64,000 nucleotides of DNA from the NCBI RefSeq assembly GCF_000244895.1, contig NZ_CM001441.1:992001-1056000 (forward strand). The letters run 5' to 3'. The DNA comes from Desulfosporosinus youngiae DSM 17734 (GTDB lineage: Bacteria; Bacillota; Desulfitobacteriia; Desulfitobacteriales; Desulfitobacteriaceae). Shown here piece after piece: positions 50,370 to 60,851 of this stretch. A program made the position numbers and the translations under genes. The notes under the pieces were generated by a model. It worked only from the letters and a program-made list of their open reading frames with translations. It ran no database searches and was not told where the DNA came from. Each line of letters starts with the position of its first letter. The stretch's first letter is position 1.

Positions 50370-52349
50370 TTGAAAGTCAAACGTGCAGCAAAGGCCGGGT
50401 TCTGCTTTGGTGTGAAGCGTGCCCTTGATATGGCTGAACGAACAGCGGAAACGTCACATGCTGTATCACTTGGGCCGCTCATTCATAATCAACAGGTGGT
50501 AAAGCGCTTAGCAGAACGTGGTATTCAGGTTGTTGAAGATTTGGACGAGCTTACAAGCCGACAAGCCTTGATTATCCGATCCCATGGGGTAGCACCCCTT
50601 GTTTATCAAAAGGCTGAAATAAAAGGCATCCAAGTGGTAGACGCAACGTGTCCATTTGTTCAGAAGGCCCAGCGATTGGCGGCTGAGTCTTCTAAGATGG
50701 GGCAGCAAGTCATTGTTATGGGAGATAAACTTCATCCTGAGGTGCAGGGGATTCTGGGTTGGGCAGGGGAAGAAGCAATACCTATCCAAACAGTTGAAGA
50801 AGCCAAAGAACTGCCATTTTACCCTCATCTGGCAGTTTTGGCTCAGACAACCCAACTGGCCGAGAATTTTGCAGGAATTGTCGAAGAACTAAAATCTCAT
50901 ACGGAGGATTTAATTGTTCATAATACAATCTGTAATGCAACTGCAGAACGTCAAAAGGCTGCCCGTGAGTTAGCAGAAACAGTGGATATTATGGTGGTAG
51001 TCGGGGGGAGAAATAGTGCAAATACCCGAAAATTAGCGAGTATCTGTGCGGAACGTACAAAAACATATCTGATTGAAACCGCAGAAGAATTGGAAGACGT
51101 CTGGTTTAAAGAAGCAAAGATTGCAGGCCTGACCGCAGGGGCTTCTACCCCAGATTGGATAATCGAGGAGGTTTATAAAAAAATGACAGAAATGAATGAG
51201 CAGGAAATGGATATGTCGGCTTGGGTAGATAGCTGTCCGGAACTTCATCAGGGTACAAGGGTTACCGGCACTGTGGTGAAAATTACAAGAGAGGAAATCT
51301 TTGTTGATATTGGTTGGAAATGTGAGGGAGTCATACCGATAAACGAACTATCCGCGACGAAAAAAACCAGTCCTGAAGATACGGTTGCCATTGGTGATCA
51401 AATCACCGCCGTTGTTCTTCGTGTGGAAAATGAAGAAGGCCATACAGTTCTTTCAAAACGAAAAGCGGATGAAGAAGGAGCTAAGGAACGGTTAGAGAAA
51501 ATTGCGGAAAGTAAGGAAGAAATTCAGGCTGAAGTCGTTGAAGTCGTAAAAGGTGGACTAGTGGTAGATGTGGGTCTGCGTGGTTTTGTCCCTGCATCCC
51601 AAATTCAACCGGGGTATGTGGAGGATCTCAATCAGTTTTTAGGTCAGACTCTTCGCTTACGCATGATAGATTATGATCCTGCCAAGCGTAAAGTGGTACT
51701 TTCACAAAAAGTAATCTTGGAAGAGGAGCGGGCGATAAAACGCACACAATTACTGGAAACCCTTAAAGAGGGCGACGTGGTATCGGGAACTGTCCGGCGG
51801 ATGGCTGACTTTGGTGCCTTCATTGACATCGGCGGCATTGACGGACTGCTGCACATTTCAGATATGGCCTATACCAGAATTAAGCATCCTTCGGAGATTC
51901 TTACAATTGGGGACGAAGTGGAAGTACAAGTCCTTAAGCTCGAGCCTCAAAGCGGAAAGGTGTCCTTAGGACTGAAACAACTGAAGGAAAGTCCCTGGGA
52001 GCAGGCTTCTGTTAACTTTCCTGTAGGATCTATCGTTAATGGTAAAGTGGTACGTATTACTTCCTTTGGTGCGTTCGTGGGACTTGGAGAAGGAGTCGAT
52101 GGTTTGGTCCATATTTCCCAATTGGCTGATCACCGTGTCAATAAAGTTGAAGATGTGGTCAAAGTTGGGGATATGGTGTCTGTTAAGGTCATGGATTGTA
52201 AGCCGGAGGAGAAACGAATGAGTTTAAGTATTCGAGAGGCAATTGCAGACTCGAATAAGGAGATTGATAATCAGGCTTTAGCTTCGCAATCTGAGATCAA
52301 ACCTGTTACCATAGGCGATGCCTTAGGCGATAATCTTCCGACAGAGTAA
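50370..52349 (+). CDS. ispH: IspH-ribosomal protein S1 fusion (HMBPP reductase plus S1 domains)
   Basis: A 659-residue fusion. The first ~285 residues are HMBPP reductase, the last MEP-pathway step, with its three cluster cysteines in GFCFGV, DATCPF and [11 protein letters not shown]. After an acidic linker come four S1 RNA-binding repeats, each with an FVDIG/VVDVG/FIDIGG/FVGLG strand. The fusion is characteristic of Clostridia. TTG at 50370 is preferred since AGGGAGG ends nine bases before it and the product starts like other IspH proteins; TTG at 50364 is only three bases away. A terminator follows. Confidence 0.96.
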   Translation: MKVKRAAKAGFCFGVKRALDMAERTAETSHAVSLGPLIHNQQVVKRLAERGIQVVEDLDELTSRQALIIRSHGVAPLVYQKAEIKGIQVVDATCPFVQKAQRLAAESSKMGQQVIVMGDKLHPEVQGILGWAGEEAIPIQTVEEAKELPFYPHLAVLAQTTQLAENFAGIVEELKSHTEDLIVHNTICNATAERQKAARELAETVDIMVVVGGRNSANTRKLASICAERTKTYLIETAEELEDVWFKEAKIAGLTAGASTPDWIIEEVYKKMTEMNEQEMDMSAWVDSCPELHQGTRVTGTVVKITREEIFVDIGWKCEGVIPINELSATKKTSPEDTVAIGDQITAVVLRVENEEGHTVLSKRKADEEGAKERLEKIAESKEEIQAEVVEVVKGGLVVDVGLRGFVPASQIQPGYVEDLNQFLGQTLRLRMIDYDPAKRKVVLSQKVILEEERAIKRTQLLETLKEGDVVSGTVRRMADFGAFIDIGGIDGLLHISDMAYTRIKHPSEILTIGDEVEVQVLKLEPQSGKVSLGLKQLKESPWEQASVNFPVGSIVNGKVVRITSFGAFVGLGEGVDGLVHISQLADHRVNKVEDVVKVGDMVSVKVMDCKPEEKRMSLSIREAIADSNKEIDNQALASQSEIKPVTIGDALGDNLPTE

Positions 52350-52421
52350 GGAATTGCTCAGTTCTTAGAATTGCTAAGTCGGTTAACCCTTAATTTTTAC
52401 TTATGACTCAAAATTAAGTTC

Positions 52422-52456
52422 AAATGACTTCCTGCTCAAAACAGGAAGTCATTTTA
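52422..52456 (+). terminator. Intrinsic terminator after the ispH-S1 fusion
   Basis: AAATGACTTCCTG and its perfect complement form a 13-bp stem around CTCAAAA. The T-tract is short (ATTTTA). Confidence 0.75.
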
Positions 52457-52536
52457 CTGGCATATCTGAGGAACGTGTCTTTGTTCGCATGAATGTTATG
52501 CCAACTTGGGATTAGGTTAAAAGGAAGGAGATCCAG

Positions 52537-53691
52537 ATGGCTAAACGACAACCGACGCGGCCAATCGATTTTCCAATCTTGTATATCTCTCTAGCAATTT
52601 TAGCCTTTGGCTTAATCATGGTATTGAGTGCGGGGGCAGTGCGTGGCTATAATGCAGAGCAAAATTCTTATTTGTATTTTTCCAAGCAATTGAAGTGGGC
52701 GCTTGTAGGGTTTGTTTTTGCTATCATAGCCATTAAATTCCCGTTTAAGTTAATCCGCCGTTTCGCGGGAATTGGGGTCTTTGTTAGTTTGGCATTACTT
52801 ATGGCGGTTGTGTTTACGGACGCAGGCATAACGGCAGGGGGATCAGCCCGATGGATTGAAATTGCGGGAATCACAGTCCAGCCTTCGGAAATTGCTAAAT
52901 TGGCTATGGTGCTTTTCTACGCCCATATTCTGGATCGATATCCGATTAAGCGAGGAAGCGACTGGCGTATCCCCTTAGGGATACTTCTGCCTACTACTGT
53001 GCTGGTCTTAGGACTCGTTTATAAACAGCCGGACTTAGGTACAACCATGGTTATTGCCCTAACCTGTGCTGTAATGCTGTTACAGACGGAACTTCCTACG
53101 ATCTGGTTCGTGTCTGCTGTTCCGACGCTCGGACTGCCTCTTCTATATTTTATTCATTCAACTACGTATCAATGGAAAAGGGTTTTAGTATGGTTAGATC
53201 CCTGGAAATATGCAATGGATGATGGATACCAGATTACAAATGCTGAGATAGCCTTTGGCTCAGGAGGTTTCTTTGGAGTTGGTCTGGGACGAAGTTTGCA
53301 AAAGTATGGTTTCTTGCCTGAAAACCATACAGACACAATTTTTGCAATTGTTGGCGAAGAATTTGGTTTGATGGGGACGCTTTTTTTGTTATTTCTCTTC
53401 GTCGCCTTGTATGCGCGTGCTTATCACGTTATCAGAGAATGTCCGGATCGCTTCGGCAGGTTGTTAGGTTATGGACTGACTTCTTCTTTAGCTATCCAGA
53501 CGACCATCAACTTAGCAGTTGTCACTGGAGTATTACCCGTAACCGGGATCACCCTGCCTTTAATTTCCTATGGCGGAGCATCCCTTGTCATAACCTTAGC
53601 CAAACTCGGATTAATATTAAACCTATCTCGATACCGAAAAAGCGCTCCTAAAAAGCAGGTTATTAAAAACCTCTCCAACTTTTCTGTGTAA
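52537..53691 (+). CDS. SEDS-family peptidoglycan polymerase (FtsW/SpoVE/RodA)
   Basis: Polytopic membrane glycosyltransferase with about ten helices. GGSARWIEIAGITVQPSEIAKLA and the GLPLLYF and ENHTDTIFAIVGEEFG blocks are diagnostic; 384 residues. It lies outside the division cluster, so whether it is FtsW, SpoVE or RodA is undecided; the ENHTDTIFA block favours FtsW/SpoVE. GGAAGGAG precedes the ATG. Confidence 0.92.
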   Translation: MAKRQPTRPIDFPILYISLAILAFGLIMVLSAGAVRGYNAEQNSYLYFSKQLKWALVGFVFAIIAIKFPFKLIRRFAGIGVFVSLALLMAVVFTDAGITAGGSARWIEIAGITVQPSEIAKLAMVLFYAHILDRYPIKRGSDWRIPLGILLPTTVLVLGLVYKQPDLGTTMVIALTCAVMLLQTELPTIWFVSAVPTLGLPLLYFIHSTTYQWKRVLVWLDPWKYAMDDGYQITNAEIAFGSGGFFGVGLGRSLQKYGFLPENHTDTIFAIVGEEFGLMGTLFLLFLFVALYARAYHVIRECPDRFGRLLGYGLTSSLAIQTTINLAVVTGVLPVTGITLPLISYGGASLVITLAKLGLILNLSRYRKSAPKKQVIKNLSNFSV

Positions 53692-53741
53692 ACCCCTCCT
53701 AAATGGGGATAATAGGAAAGGATCCTTTTAGGAGGGGTAAT

Positions 53742-54371
53742 ATGATTTTTCCTTATGGAGAGTGGGTTCTGTTATTCTTGACTCTTTTAACCTGGACCGA
53801 AAAGCGAGACTCACGGCGTTTTTTCCTCATATTGACGATCGCCTGGCTCCTAGGGAAAGGAGCAGAAATAGGTTTGGCCGTTACTGTGCCTTGGCACTGG
53901 AACTTGGCACGCTTAGCAGTTATGATGGTTTTTTGGGTTTGGGCGCTGCAACGAACTAAAAGGCGTTTTATACCGCTGTTCTTTACCACCATAATTGTTG
54001 GCGCAGAAACTCTGTTTGTGGTCAATGAACCAGGAGTTTTCCCCTATGTATCGTGGCTATTTGCGGTTGTATTAATCTCAGTGGCCTGGCTGACTACGAA
54101 ATCTTATTGGGGAACCGCCGCCGCTTTAACTGGAAGCGCGCTTTTGAATCTTGCTTTCGTCCGTTTTACGTATGATGGGATTATAAGATATGTCGACTTA
54201 CCCAGTGAGTTTGTTTGGAATCTTGGCGTAGGACTGTTTACAGTTTGGTCGGGACTAGGTCTTGGCCGGCAATTTTTTACCGAAAGAAAACTGCAGGCAG
54301 CGGATGCTGAGTTTGGGCCTTCAAATAGCGGAGGGAACTATGAGCAGTTAGAAGAAAGAAAGCTTCCTTAA
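53742..54371 (+). CDS. Uncharacterised membrane protein (YphA-like position)
   Basis: A 209-residue protein with about six hydrophobic helices and a polar Ser/Gly/Asn-rich tail. No motif recognised. The ATG at 53742 follows AGGAGGGG at 53730-53737; a longer frame from 53703 lacks a site. In Bacillus the region between ypfD (the S1 gene) and der holds YphA, a membrane protein of similar size; the match here is positional only. Confidence 0.6.
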   Translation: MIFPYGEWVLLFLTLLTWTEKRDSRRFFLILTIAWLLGKGAEIGLAVTVPWHWNLARLAVMMVFWVWALQRTKRRFIPLFFTTIIVGAETLFVVNEPGVFPYVSWLFAVVLISVAWLTTKSYWGTAAALTGSALLNLAFVRFTYDGIIRYVDLPSEFVWNLGVGLFTVWSGLGLGRQFFTERKLQAADAEFGPSNSGGNYEQLEERKLP

Positions 54372-54476
54372 ATAAAAGGTCTTGAGTATAGCTGAACGGG
54401 TTGACTTATAGTATACTTGTAACGATTGAGGCTGAGATAATAGGCCCTTGATCTGGAATGTCAGGAGGATGGGATT

Positions 54477-55808
54477 TTGTCTAAAGGGCTTGTGGTCGCA
54501 GCAGTCCATTCCGGGAGTATCGCTGAAGAAATGGAGATTGAAGTCGGAGATCGTGTTCTGGCAGTAAATGACGAAGAACTTAATGATCTCATTGACTTTC
54601 AGTTTGGAATATCTGAAGAGGACTTCCTGTTGCTTATTGAAAAATCGGATGGGGAACTATGGGAGCTTGAAATTGAAAAGGGACCAGGGGAGTTCCTGGG
54701 CTTAGAGGTCGAGACCGTAAGTGCAAAAGGCTTAAAAAAATGCTGTAATAATTGTAGCTTTTGTTTTGTCGCGCAAATGCCAAAAGGAATGCGATCTTCG
54801 CTATATGATAAAGATGATGATTACCGCTTATCTCTCACCCAAGGGAGTTTCATAACCTTATCAAATTTAAGTGAAGAAGAAATAACCAGGATTACCTCCT
54901 TACATCTTACTCCGATGTATGTTTCAGTTCATGCTTGGAACCCAGAAGTCCGCACTCAACTTATGAGAAATCCTCAGGCCGGGAAATTGCCGGAGCAATT
55001 TCAGCGTTTTGCAGAGGCGGGAATTGTGGTACATGCTCAAATTGTTCTGATTCCTGAGCACAACGACGGGGATGTCTTGAGAGAAACAATCGAACGGTTA
55101 GGTGAGCTCTATCCTTCCGTCCAATCCATTGCCGTCGTACCGGTAGGATTAACTCGTTATCGAGAGAAACTTACCCCCTTGCGTGGATTCACGGCGGACG
55201 AAGCGAGCCGGATTCTTGATCAGGCAGAAACCTGGCAGAAAGACTTCTTTACTCAAACGGGACGCCATCTCGTATATTTTTCAGATGAATTTTATGTATT
55301 AGCGGGAAGAGAGTTTCCGGAGCTTGAGATATACGACGATTTTCCGCAATTAGAAAACGGCGTAGGCATGGCGAGAAAGTTTATCAGTGAGATGGAAGCG
55401 GGTTGGGAAGGATTACCTCATGAAATTTCTGAACGATGTCTGCATCTCATAACCGGAGCAGCGGCCCAGGGATTTTTTGAGCGATGGGGAAATCGTTTAA
55501 TGAATCGAATTAAGGGCTTAAGACTTGCTGTACATAGCATACGCAATGATTTTTTTGGATTATCTGTCACTGCTGCCGGACTTCTGACAGCTCGGGATAT
55601 CGCTCAACAATTGGGAGATTTGCAGGGGGAAGAATTTCTGATTCCGCGTACGATGCTCAAGGCGGATGAAGACATCTTTCTTGACGATTTGAGCGTGGAA
55701 TGGTTAGAGCATGAGGTTAATGGCAAAGCGAGCATTGTTGAGAACGATGGTCTTGCATTTTTAGAGCATGTGGTTGGGTATTCGTTGGAGGTGGAACGCT
55801 TTGAGTAA
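54477..55808 (+). CDS. DUF512 family PDZ/radical-SAM-like iron-sulfur protein
   Basis: A 443-residue protein. An N-terminal PDZ-like domain (~1-75) precedes a cysteine motif [18 protein letters not shown] (~85-102) like a variant radical SAM site, then DUF512 ([36 protein letters not shown]). Function unestablished; the family is nearly always next to der, as here. TTG at 54477 has AGGAGG eight bases upstream. Its end overlaps der by eight bases. Confidence 0.88.
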   Translation: MSKGLVVAAVHSGSIAEEMEIEVGDRVLAVNDEELNDLIDFQFGISEEDFLLLIEKSDGELWELEIEKGPGEFLGLEVETVSAKGLKKCCNNCSFCFVAQMPKGMRSSLYDKDDDYRLSLTQGSFITLSNLSEEEITRITSLHLTPMYVSVHAWNPEVRTQLMRNPQAGKLPEQFQRFAEAGIVVHAQIVLIPEHNDGDVLRETIERLGELYPSVQSIAVVPVGLTRYREKLTPLRGFTADEASRILDQAETWQKDFFTQTGRHLVYFSDEFYVLAGREFPELEIYDDFPQLENGVGMARKFISEMEAGWEGLPHEISERCLHLITGAAAQGFFERWGNRLMNRIKGLRLAVHSIRNDFFGLSVTAAGLLTARDIAQQLGDLQGEEFLIPRTMLKADEDIFLDDLSVEWLEHEVNGKASIVENDGLAFLEHVVGYSLEVERFE

Positions 55809-57132
55809 ACCTATTGTAGCTATAGTCGGTCGGCCGAATGTTGGCAAGTCGACATTATTCAACCGCATTACGGGCGGACTGGTAGCTATTGTGGAAAATA
55901 TGCCGGGGGTAACAAGGGATCGGCTTTATCGGGACGCGGAATGGCTGGGGCGGAAGTTTTCCTTGATTGATACCGGGGGAATCGAATTTAAAGATGAAGG
56001 AACTCCGATTTCTTCGCAAATGAGAAGGCAGGCAGAAATTGCTATGGAGGAAGCGGATGTTATTATCTTCGTAGTGGATGCCCAAATTTCCCCGACGCCC
56101 GATGATGATATTATTGCCCGTACCTTACGCCGGTCTGGCAAACCTGTCTTGCTGGCTGCCAATAAAGTGGAGGACTTTGCCAAAATCGAAGGTCAGCTTT
56201 ATGATTTCTTAAGTTTAGGGCTGGGAGAAGCAATTCCTATTTCTGCAGTTCATGGAATGAATACGGGCGACCTGCTTGATTTGGTTATTTCAAACTTGCC
56301 GGAGGATGATGAGGAAGAGTACGATCCGGATGTCATCCGCATTTCGGTGATCGGACGTCCGAATGTCGGCAAATCATCCTTGGTCAACACCTTGCTTGGG
56401 AAAGAACGAGTCATTGTCAGCAATGTTCCGGGAACCACCCGGGATGCTATCGATACTCCCTTCGAACACGAAGGCAGGCATTATATCTTGATTGACACAG
56501 CTGGAATGCGCCGTAAAGCACGCATAGAAGAACTTACCGAGCAATATAGTGTTGTTCGTTCTCTGCGCGCCGTCGATCGCTCAGATGCGATCCTCATGCT
56601 TATTGATGCTGTAGATGGAGTCACAGAACAAGATAAAAAGATTGCCGGATATGCTGACGAAGCAGGTAAAGCGATTATTTTGATCGTCAATAAATGGGAC
56701 CTGATCGAAAAAGATGAAAAGACGATCAACAAATTTGAAAAGTCAATTCGTGAAGAACTAGGATTTATGCAATATGCGCCAACTATGTTTATTTCCGCAA
56801 AAACCGGACAACGGGTGAATAAGATTCTGGACCTTGTCGATTTCGTGGTCGAGCAGAACTCAACTCGTGTCACAACGGCGACGTTAAATACCTTACTTAA
56901 AGAGTGGATGCATCTTAATCCGCCTCCGACAGATAAGGGACGGCGCTTAAAGGTTCGCTACCTGACTCAAGTAGGGGTTAAGCCGCCAACGTTTGTTTTC
57001 TTCGTTAATGACCCGGAACTTATGCACTTTTCCTATAAACGATATTTGGAGAATCAGATGCGGAAACATTTTGGATTTGAGGGTACTCCAATCCGAATTG
57101 TGATTCGACAAAAAGACGAAGAGAAGGAGTAG
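55801..57132 (+). CDS. der: Ribosome-associated GTPase Der (EngA)
   Basis: Two tandem GTPase domains (GRPNVGKS at ~10-17 and again near 183, each with its DTGG/DTAG and NKxD motifs) and a C-terminal KH-like domain; needed for 50S assembly. TTG at 55801 is chosen for its GGAGGTGG site and the canonical start [12 protein letters not shown]; the frame extends upstream only into the DUF512 gene. 443 residues. Confidence 0.97.
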   Translation: MSKPIVAIVGRPNVGKSTLFNRITGGLVAIVENMPGVTRDRLYRDAEWLGRKFSLIDTGGIEFKDEGTPISSQMRRQAEIAMEEADVIIFVVDAQISPTPDDDIIARTLRRSGKPVLLAANKVEDFAKIEGQLYDFLSLGLGEAIPISAVHGMNTGDLLDLVISNLPEDDEEEYDPDVIRISVIGRPNVGKSSLVNTLLGKERVIVSNVPGTTRDAIDTPFEHEGRHYILIDTAGMRRKARIEELTEQYSVVRSLRAVDRSDAILMLIDAVDGVTEQDKKIAGYADEAGKAIILIVNKWDLIEKDEKTINKFEKSIREELGFMQYAPTMFISAKTGQRVNKILDLVDFVVEQNSTRVTTATLNTLLKEWMHLNPPPTDKGRRLKVRYLTQVGVKPPTFVFFVNDPELMHFSYKRYLENQMRKHFGFEGTPIRIVIRQKDEEKE

Positions 57133-57135
57133 GTC

Positions 57136-57723
57136 ATGACACGTTACCTAATATTTATCTTGGCGTATTGCTTGGGTGCCATTCCTTTTGCATATTTAGC
57201 AGGTTCGTATAAAGGAATTGACGTACGTCGGCATGGTAGCGGAAATATTGGCACAACAAACGCCTTTCGCCTTTTAGGAGTGAAGCTGGGCATTATGGTG
57301 CTCCTCGGAGATTTCTTAAAAGGAGCAGTGTCCGCCTATCTGGGTTTATGGGCTTTTGGGCCTTGGGGAGGCATTCTTGGCGGGTTACTGGCCATGGCAG
57401 GTCATAGCTGGAATCCGCTTTTTGGCTTCCGGCCCAGTGGGAAAGGGGTCGCAGCGGGGTTCGGGATTATTACAGTCTTAATGCCGAAAATCACATTAAT
57501 TGCTATCATAGTCTTTGTACTTGTTGTATGGCTTACACGTTATGTTTCGATGGGTTCGGTTACTGGTGCACTCACGGTGCTGATCATGGTTTTTGTCTTT
57601 TCGCAGCCATTTGCCTACCGGGTTTTTGCAGTGGTCGCTGTTTTTGCAGTTCTGGTTCTTCATCGGGCTAACTTTAAGCGAGTATTACAAGGAACAGAAC
57701 ATCGATTTGGGGACAAGAAGTGA
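57136..57723 (+). CDS. plsY: Acyl-phosphate glycerol-3-phosphate acyltransferase
   Basis: First acylation of phospholipid synthesis. Membrane protein with five to six helices and the three motifs [21 protein letters not shown] and [14 protein letters not shown]. 195 residues. It starts three bases after der, behind GAAGGAG. Confidence 0.96.
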   Translation: MTRYLIFILAYCLGAIPFAYLAGSYKGIDVRRHGSGNIGTTNAFRLLGVKLGIMVLLGDFLKGAVSAYLGLWAFGPWGGILGGLLAMAGHSWNPLFGFRPSGKGVAAGFGIITVLMPKITLIAIIVFVLVVWLTRYVSMGSVTGALTVLIMVFVFSQPFAYRVFAVVAVFAVLVLHRANFKRVLQGTEHRFGDKK

Positions 57724-57832
57724 GCGAGGCTCAAAGTTCGAGGCGCTAGGTTCGAGATCTGAATTCTAAGTTTAATTCAGAGGTTCGTGTCTTGTGCATC
57801 GAGCATCGTACCTCGAATATAGGGGGAATTGG
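57724..57832. repeat. Short TTCGAG-type repeat cluster before gpsA
   Basis: The 109-base spacer holds GTTCGAG twice (near 57737 and 57751), its complement CTCGAA near 57811, and an 8-bp hairpin TCTGAATT/AATTCAGA between. It interrupts an otherwise tightly packed der-plsY-gpsA run. Confidence 0.45.
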
Positions 57833-58846
57833 ATGTCTAAAGTTGCAGTTTATGGGGCTGGGAGTTGGGGTAGTGCTCTGGCAGTCCTTTTGGCGAAAGC
57901 TGGTCATCAGGTTGCTCTTATCGGCCGTCACGAAGCTGAAATGGAACAAATGAAAAAACATCGTGAAAATGCCCATTATCTGCCGGGCGTTGTTTTGCCT
58001 CCAGGTCTTCTGCCCACAACAGATCTCAACCTCTTGAATACAGAGCTGGTTGTTTTCTGTGTACCCTCCCATAGTGTACGAGAAGCTGCTCGTTTGGTAA
58101 GGCCTTACCTAAGGGAAGGCTGTATCGTTGTCAATACAGCAAAAGGGATGGAAGAGGGAACGTATCTGCGCCTCTCCGAAGTATTGACTGAGGAGCTGCC
58201 CCAAAATCCGGTTGCCGTTTTATCCGGTCCTAGTCATGCAGAAGAAGTCGGCAGGGATATGCCGACGACAGTAGTTGTTGCCTCGGAGGTTGGGACTGCT
58301 CAAACCGTTCAAGATATGATGATGACACCGAAATTTAGGGTCTATACAAATCCTGATGTCATCGGTGTTGAGCTTGGTGGAGCCTTGAAAAATGTCATTG
58401 CTTTATGTACAGGTATTGCTGAGGGATTAGGGTTTGGAGACAATACAAAAGCTGCTTTAATGACCAGAGGATTAGCGGAGATTGCACGTTTAGGCGTGGC
58501 CTTGGGAGGAAATCCACTGACATTTGCCGGATTATCCGGGGTGGGTGATCTGATCGTCACCTGTACCAGTCTTCATAGCCGCAACCGCCGGGCTGGTGTC
58601 GCTCTCGGTCAGGGTAAGCCTTTAGAAACCGTGCTTGAAGAAGTTGGGATGGTCGTAGAAGGAGTGAGAGCAACTCGTATTGCCTATCACCTTGGAATTA
58701 AAAATAATATCCCTATGCCGATTACCGAGCAAGCGTATAAAGTTTTATTTGAAGGTGCAGATCCTAAAATTGCCGTCGCAGATTTAATGTTGCGAGGGAA
58801 ACGCCACGAATTAGAAGAAGTTGTCGAGATGAGTTGGTTAAAATAA
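57833..58846 (+). CDS. gpsA: NAD(P)-dependent glycerol-3-phosphate dehydrogenase
   Basis: Makes sn-glycerol 3-phosphate for phospholipids. Rossmann start VAVYGAGSWGSALAVLLA, then LSGPSHAEEV, GGALKNVIALCTGIAEGLGFGDNTKAAL and GLSGVGDLIVTCTS. The ATG at 57833 (AGGGGG upstream) is preferred over a longer frame through the repeat-like spacer. 337 residues. Confidence 0.96.
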   Translation: MSKVAVYGAGSWGSALAVLLAKAGHQVALIGRHEAEMEQMKKHRENAHYLPGVVLPPGLLPTTDLNLLNTELVVFCVPSHSVREAARLVRPYLREGCIVVNTAKGMEEGTYLRLSEVLTEELPQNPVAVLSGPSHAEEVGRDMPTTVVVASEVGTAQTVQDMMMTPKFRVYTNPDVIGVELGGALKNVIALCTGIAEGLGFGDNTKAALMTRGLAEIARLGVALGGNPLTFAGLSGVGDLIVTCTSLHSRNRRAGVALGQGKPLETVLEEVGMVVEGVRATRIAYHLGIKNNIPMPITEQAYKVLFEGADPKIAVADLMLRGKRHELEEVVEMSWLK

Positions 58847-58875
58847 TATACATATTTTTGGATTAAGTTACATAG

Positions 58876-58916
58876 ACGTAGAAGAGGTTGTTTAAAAGCC
58901 TTTTCTGCGTTTTTTG
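58876..58916 (+). terminator. Intrinsic terminator after gpsA
   Basis: ACGTAGAAGAGG and CCTTTTCTGCGT pair over 12 bp with two G-U pairs, followed by T6. Confidence 0.8.
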
Positions 58917-58923
58917 TTATGTT

Positions 58924-58953
58924 GTCATATTTGCCCCAAATAGCCAATATACT
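58924..58953 (+). promoter_or_regulatory. Candidate sigma-E promoter of spoIVA
   Basis: GTCATATT (58924-58931) matches the sigma-E -35 GKMATATT at all positions. AATATACT (58946-58953), 14 bases on, matches CATACAMT at six of eight. spoIVA is a classical mother-cell sigma-E gene. Confidence 0.55.
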
Positions 58954-59080
58954 TATACTGCTTAATGTGCTAGTCCAGTTATTGGGAAGCCACGTGTGTT
59001 ACAGGGAGGTGGAAGGGGAGATAAGGTGGAGGCCCTTCCCCAAATTTTGGGACAGCACTCAAAAGGGAGGGAAATTACTA

Positions 59081-60565
59081 ATGGAAAAGTTAGACATTTT
59101 TAGGGATATCGCAGAGAGAACTGGGGGCGATATCTACCTCGGTGTCGTTGGGCCGGTCCGTACGGGAAAGTCCACCTTTATCAAACGATTCATGGACCTC
59201 CTAGTCTTGCCCAACATCCAAGATGCATTTGAACGGGAACGAGCCAAAGATGAGCTTCCTCAAAGTGGGACCGGTAGAATGATCACCACGACGGAACCTA
59301 AGTTTATTCCATCTGAATCTGTGGAAATCGTGGTCAAAGATTCCATTCATATGAATGTTCGTTTAGTTGACTGTGTCGGATACAGTGTGGAGGGAGCCTT
59401 AGGGTACGAAGCAGAAGATGGCGAAGAGCCGCGCATGATGAAAACATCCTGGAGTGACGAGCCTATGTCTTTCCAAGATGCAGCTGAAATGGGCACTCGC
59501 AAAGTTATATCGGATCACGCTACGATCGGTATTGTAGTGACAACCGATGGATCAATTACGGATATACCCAGAGAAGCTTACCTGGAGGCTGAAGAACGGG
59601 TCATTTCCGAGCTTCGGCAGCTTGGCAAACCCTTCGTGGTTGTGCTAAACACCACCCGTCCCTATTCAGAAAGTACCCTCGAATTGAGCCGGTCACTTGA
59701 GGAGCGCTATGCAATTCCCGTTATTCCAGTCAATTGTCTCGAGATGGTACAGGAGGATATCACACAGATTCTAGAAGAAGTTCTTTACGAATTCCCTGTA
59801 GCTGAAGTAAATATTGATCTGCCGAAATGGGTTGAGGAACTCGATCCTTCTCATGCAGTCAGGGCTGCCTTTGAGGAAACGGTTCGCAAAGCGATTGATG
59901 GGGTGCGCCGCCTACGTGATATTGATCAGGCCTTAGATGCCTTATCAGAATGCCAATATGCCCAAGATGTTCTTCTTAAAGAGATGAACTTAGGCACCGG
60001 TGTAGCTAATGTCGAGATCACGGCAGTGGAAGGACTCTTCAAAACAGTTCTGCAAGATCTCACAGGAATTGAAATTGAAGGAGATCATTCCTTACTGCGT
60101 TTAGTTTTAGACTATAGTAAGGGCAAGAGGGAATGGGATAAACTCGCGGAGGCCATCGAAGAAGTCCGTGTCAACGGCTATGGTGTGGTTACGCCTCAAC
60201 TTGAGGAAATGTTCCTTGATGAGCCAGAGCTCGTCAAGCAAGGCGGACATTATGGAATTAAACTCAAAGCGAGCGCCCCATCACTGCATATTATTAGAGC
60301 CGATGTCACAACGGAAATCACACCCTTAATCGGCACGGAAAAGCAAGCTGAAGAACTTGTGAAGTTTATGCTGGATGAGTTTGAAAGTGATCCTAAGAAG
60401 GTTTGGCAATCGAACATTTTTGGTAAGTCTCTCCATGATTTGGTTCGTGAAGGAATCCAAAATAAGCTTTATAGGATGCCTGAAAATGCCCAAAATAAGC
60501 TGCAGGACACCCTCCAGAGGATTGTTAATGATGGCAGCGGAGGTCTCATCTGTATAATTATTTAG
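59081..60565 (+). CDS. spoIVA: Stage IV sporulation protein A (spore coat ATPase)
   Basis: ATP-hydrolysing protein that polymerises on the forespore surface as the coat basement layer. Walker A GPVRTGKST at ~24-32, FIKRFMDLLVLPNI and the conserved C-terminal end IVNDGSGGLICIII. 494 residues, close to the Bacillus protein (492). The ATG at 59081 is chosen because GGGAGG lies ten bases ahead and the product begins MEKLDIFRDIAERTGGDIYLG; the open frame upstream is leader. A terminator follows. Confidence 0.98.
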   Translation: MEKLDIFRDIAERTGGDIYLGVVGPVRTGKSTFIKRFMDLLVLPNIQDAFERERAKDELPQSGTGRMITTTEPKFIPSESVEIVVKDSIHMNVRLVDCVGYSVEGALGYEAEDGEEPRMMKTSWSDEPMSFQDAAEMGTRKVISDHATIGIVVTTDGSITDIPREAYLEAEERVISELRQLGKPFVVVLNTTRPYSESTLELSRSLEERYAIPVIPVNCLEMVQEDITQILEEVLYEFPVAEVNIDLPKWVEELDPSHAVRAAFEETVRKAIDGVRRLRDIDQALDALSECQYAQDVLLKEMNLGTGVANVEITAVEGLFKTVLQDLTGIEIEGDHSLLRLVLDYSKGKREWDKLAEAIEEVRVNGYGVVTPQLEEMFLDEPELVKQGGHYGIKLKASAPSLHIIRADVTTEITPLIGTEKQAEELVKFMLDEFESDPKKVWQSNIFGKSLHDLVREGIQNKLYRMPENAQNKLQDTLQRIVNDGSGGLICIII

Positions 60566-60604
60566 CCAAAACATTAAATGAATTGGACCAAACTTAAAAA
60601 TATA

Positions 60605-60646
60605 GGACGCATGGATCGCATCTGAGCGTATCCAGCGTTCTTTTTC
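60605..60646 (+). terminator. Intrinsic terminator after spoIVA
   Basis: GGACGC/GCGTTC, GGAT/ATCC and GC/GC segments stack into an extended hairpin followed by TTTTTC. Confidence 0.75.
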
Positions 60647-60851
60647 TTTGCTCAAATTTAACAAATTGTAAAAAGTTTAATGATGCCCCTTATAGATTAG
60701 ATGTAAGTCATTTTTACTTAAAAAGAAATTAAATAAAAAGGTTTGTGAATTATATAATTATTTGAGTAGAAGAGTTATAATGGGCTTATATCCTTTTGAA
60801 GAGTATCCCTGCGTTTGGATTAAGGTAATAAATCACAGTAGGAGGATGTTT

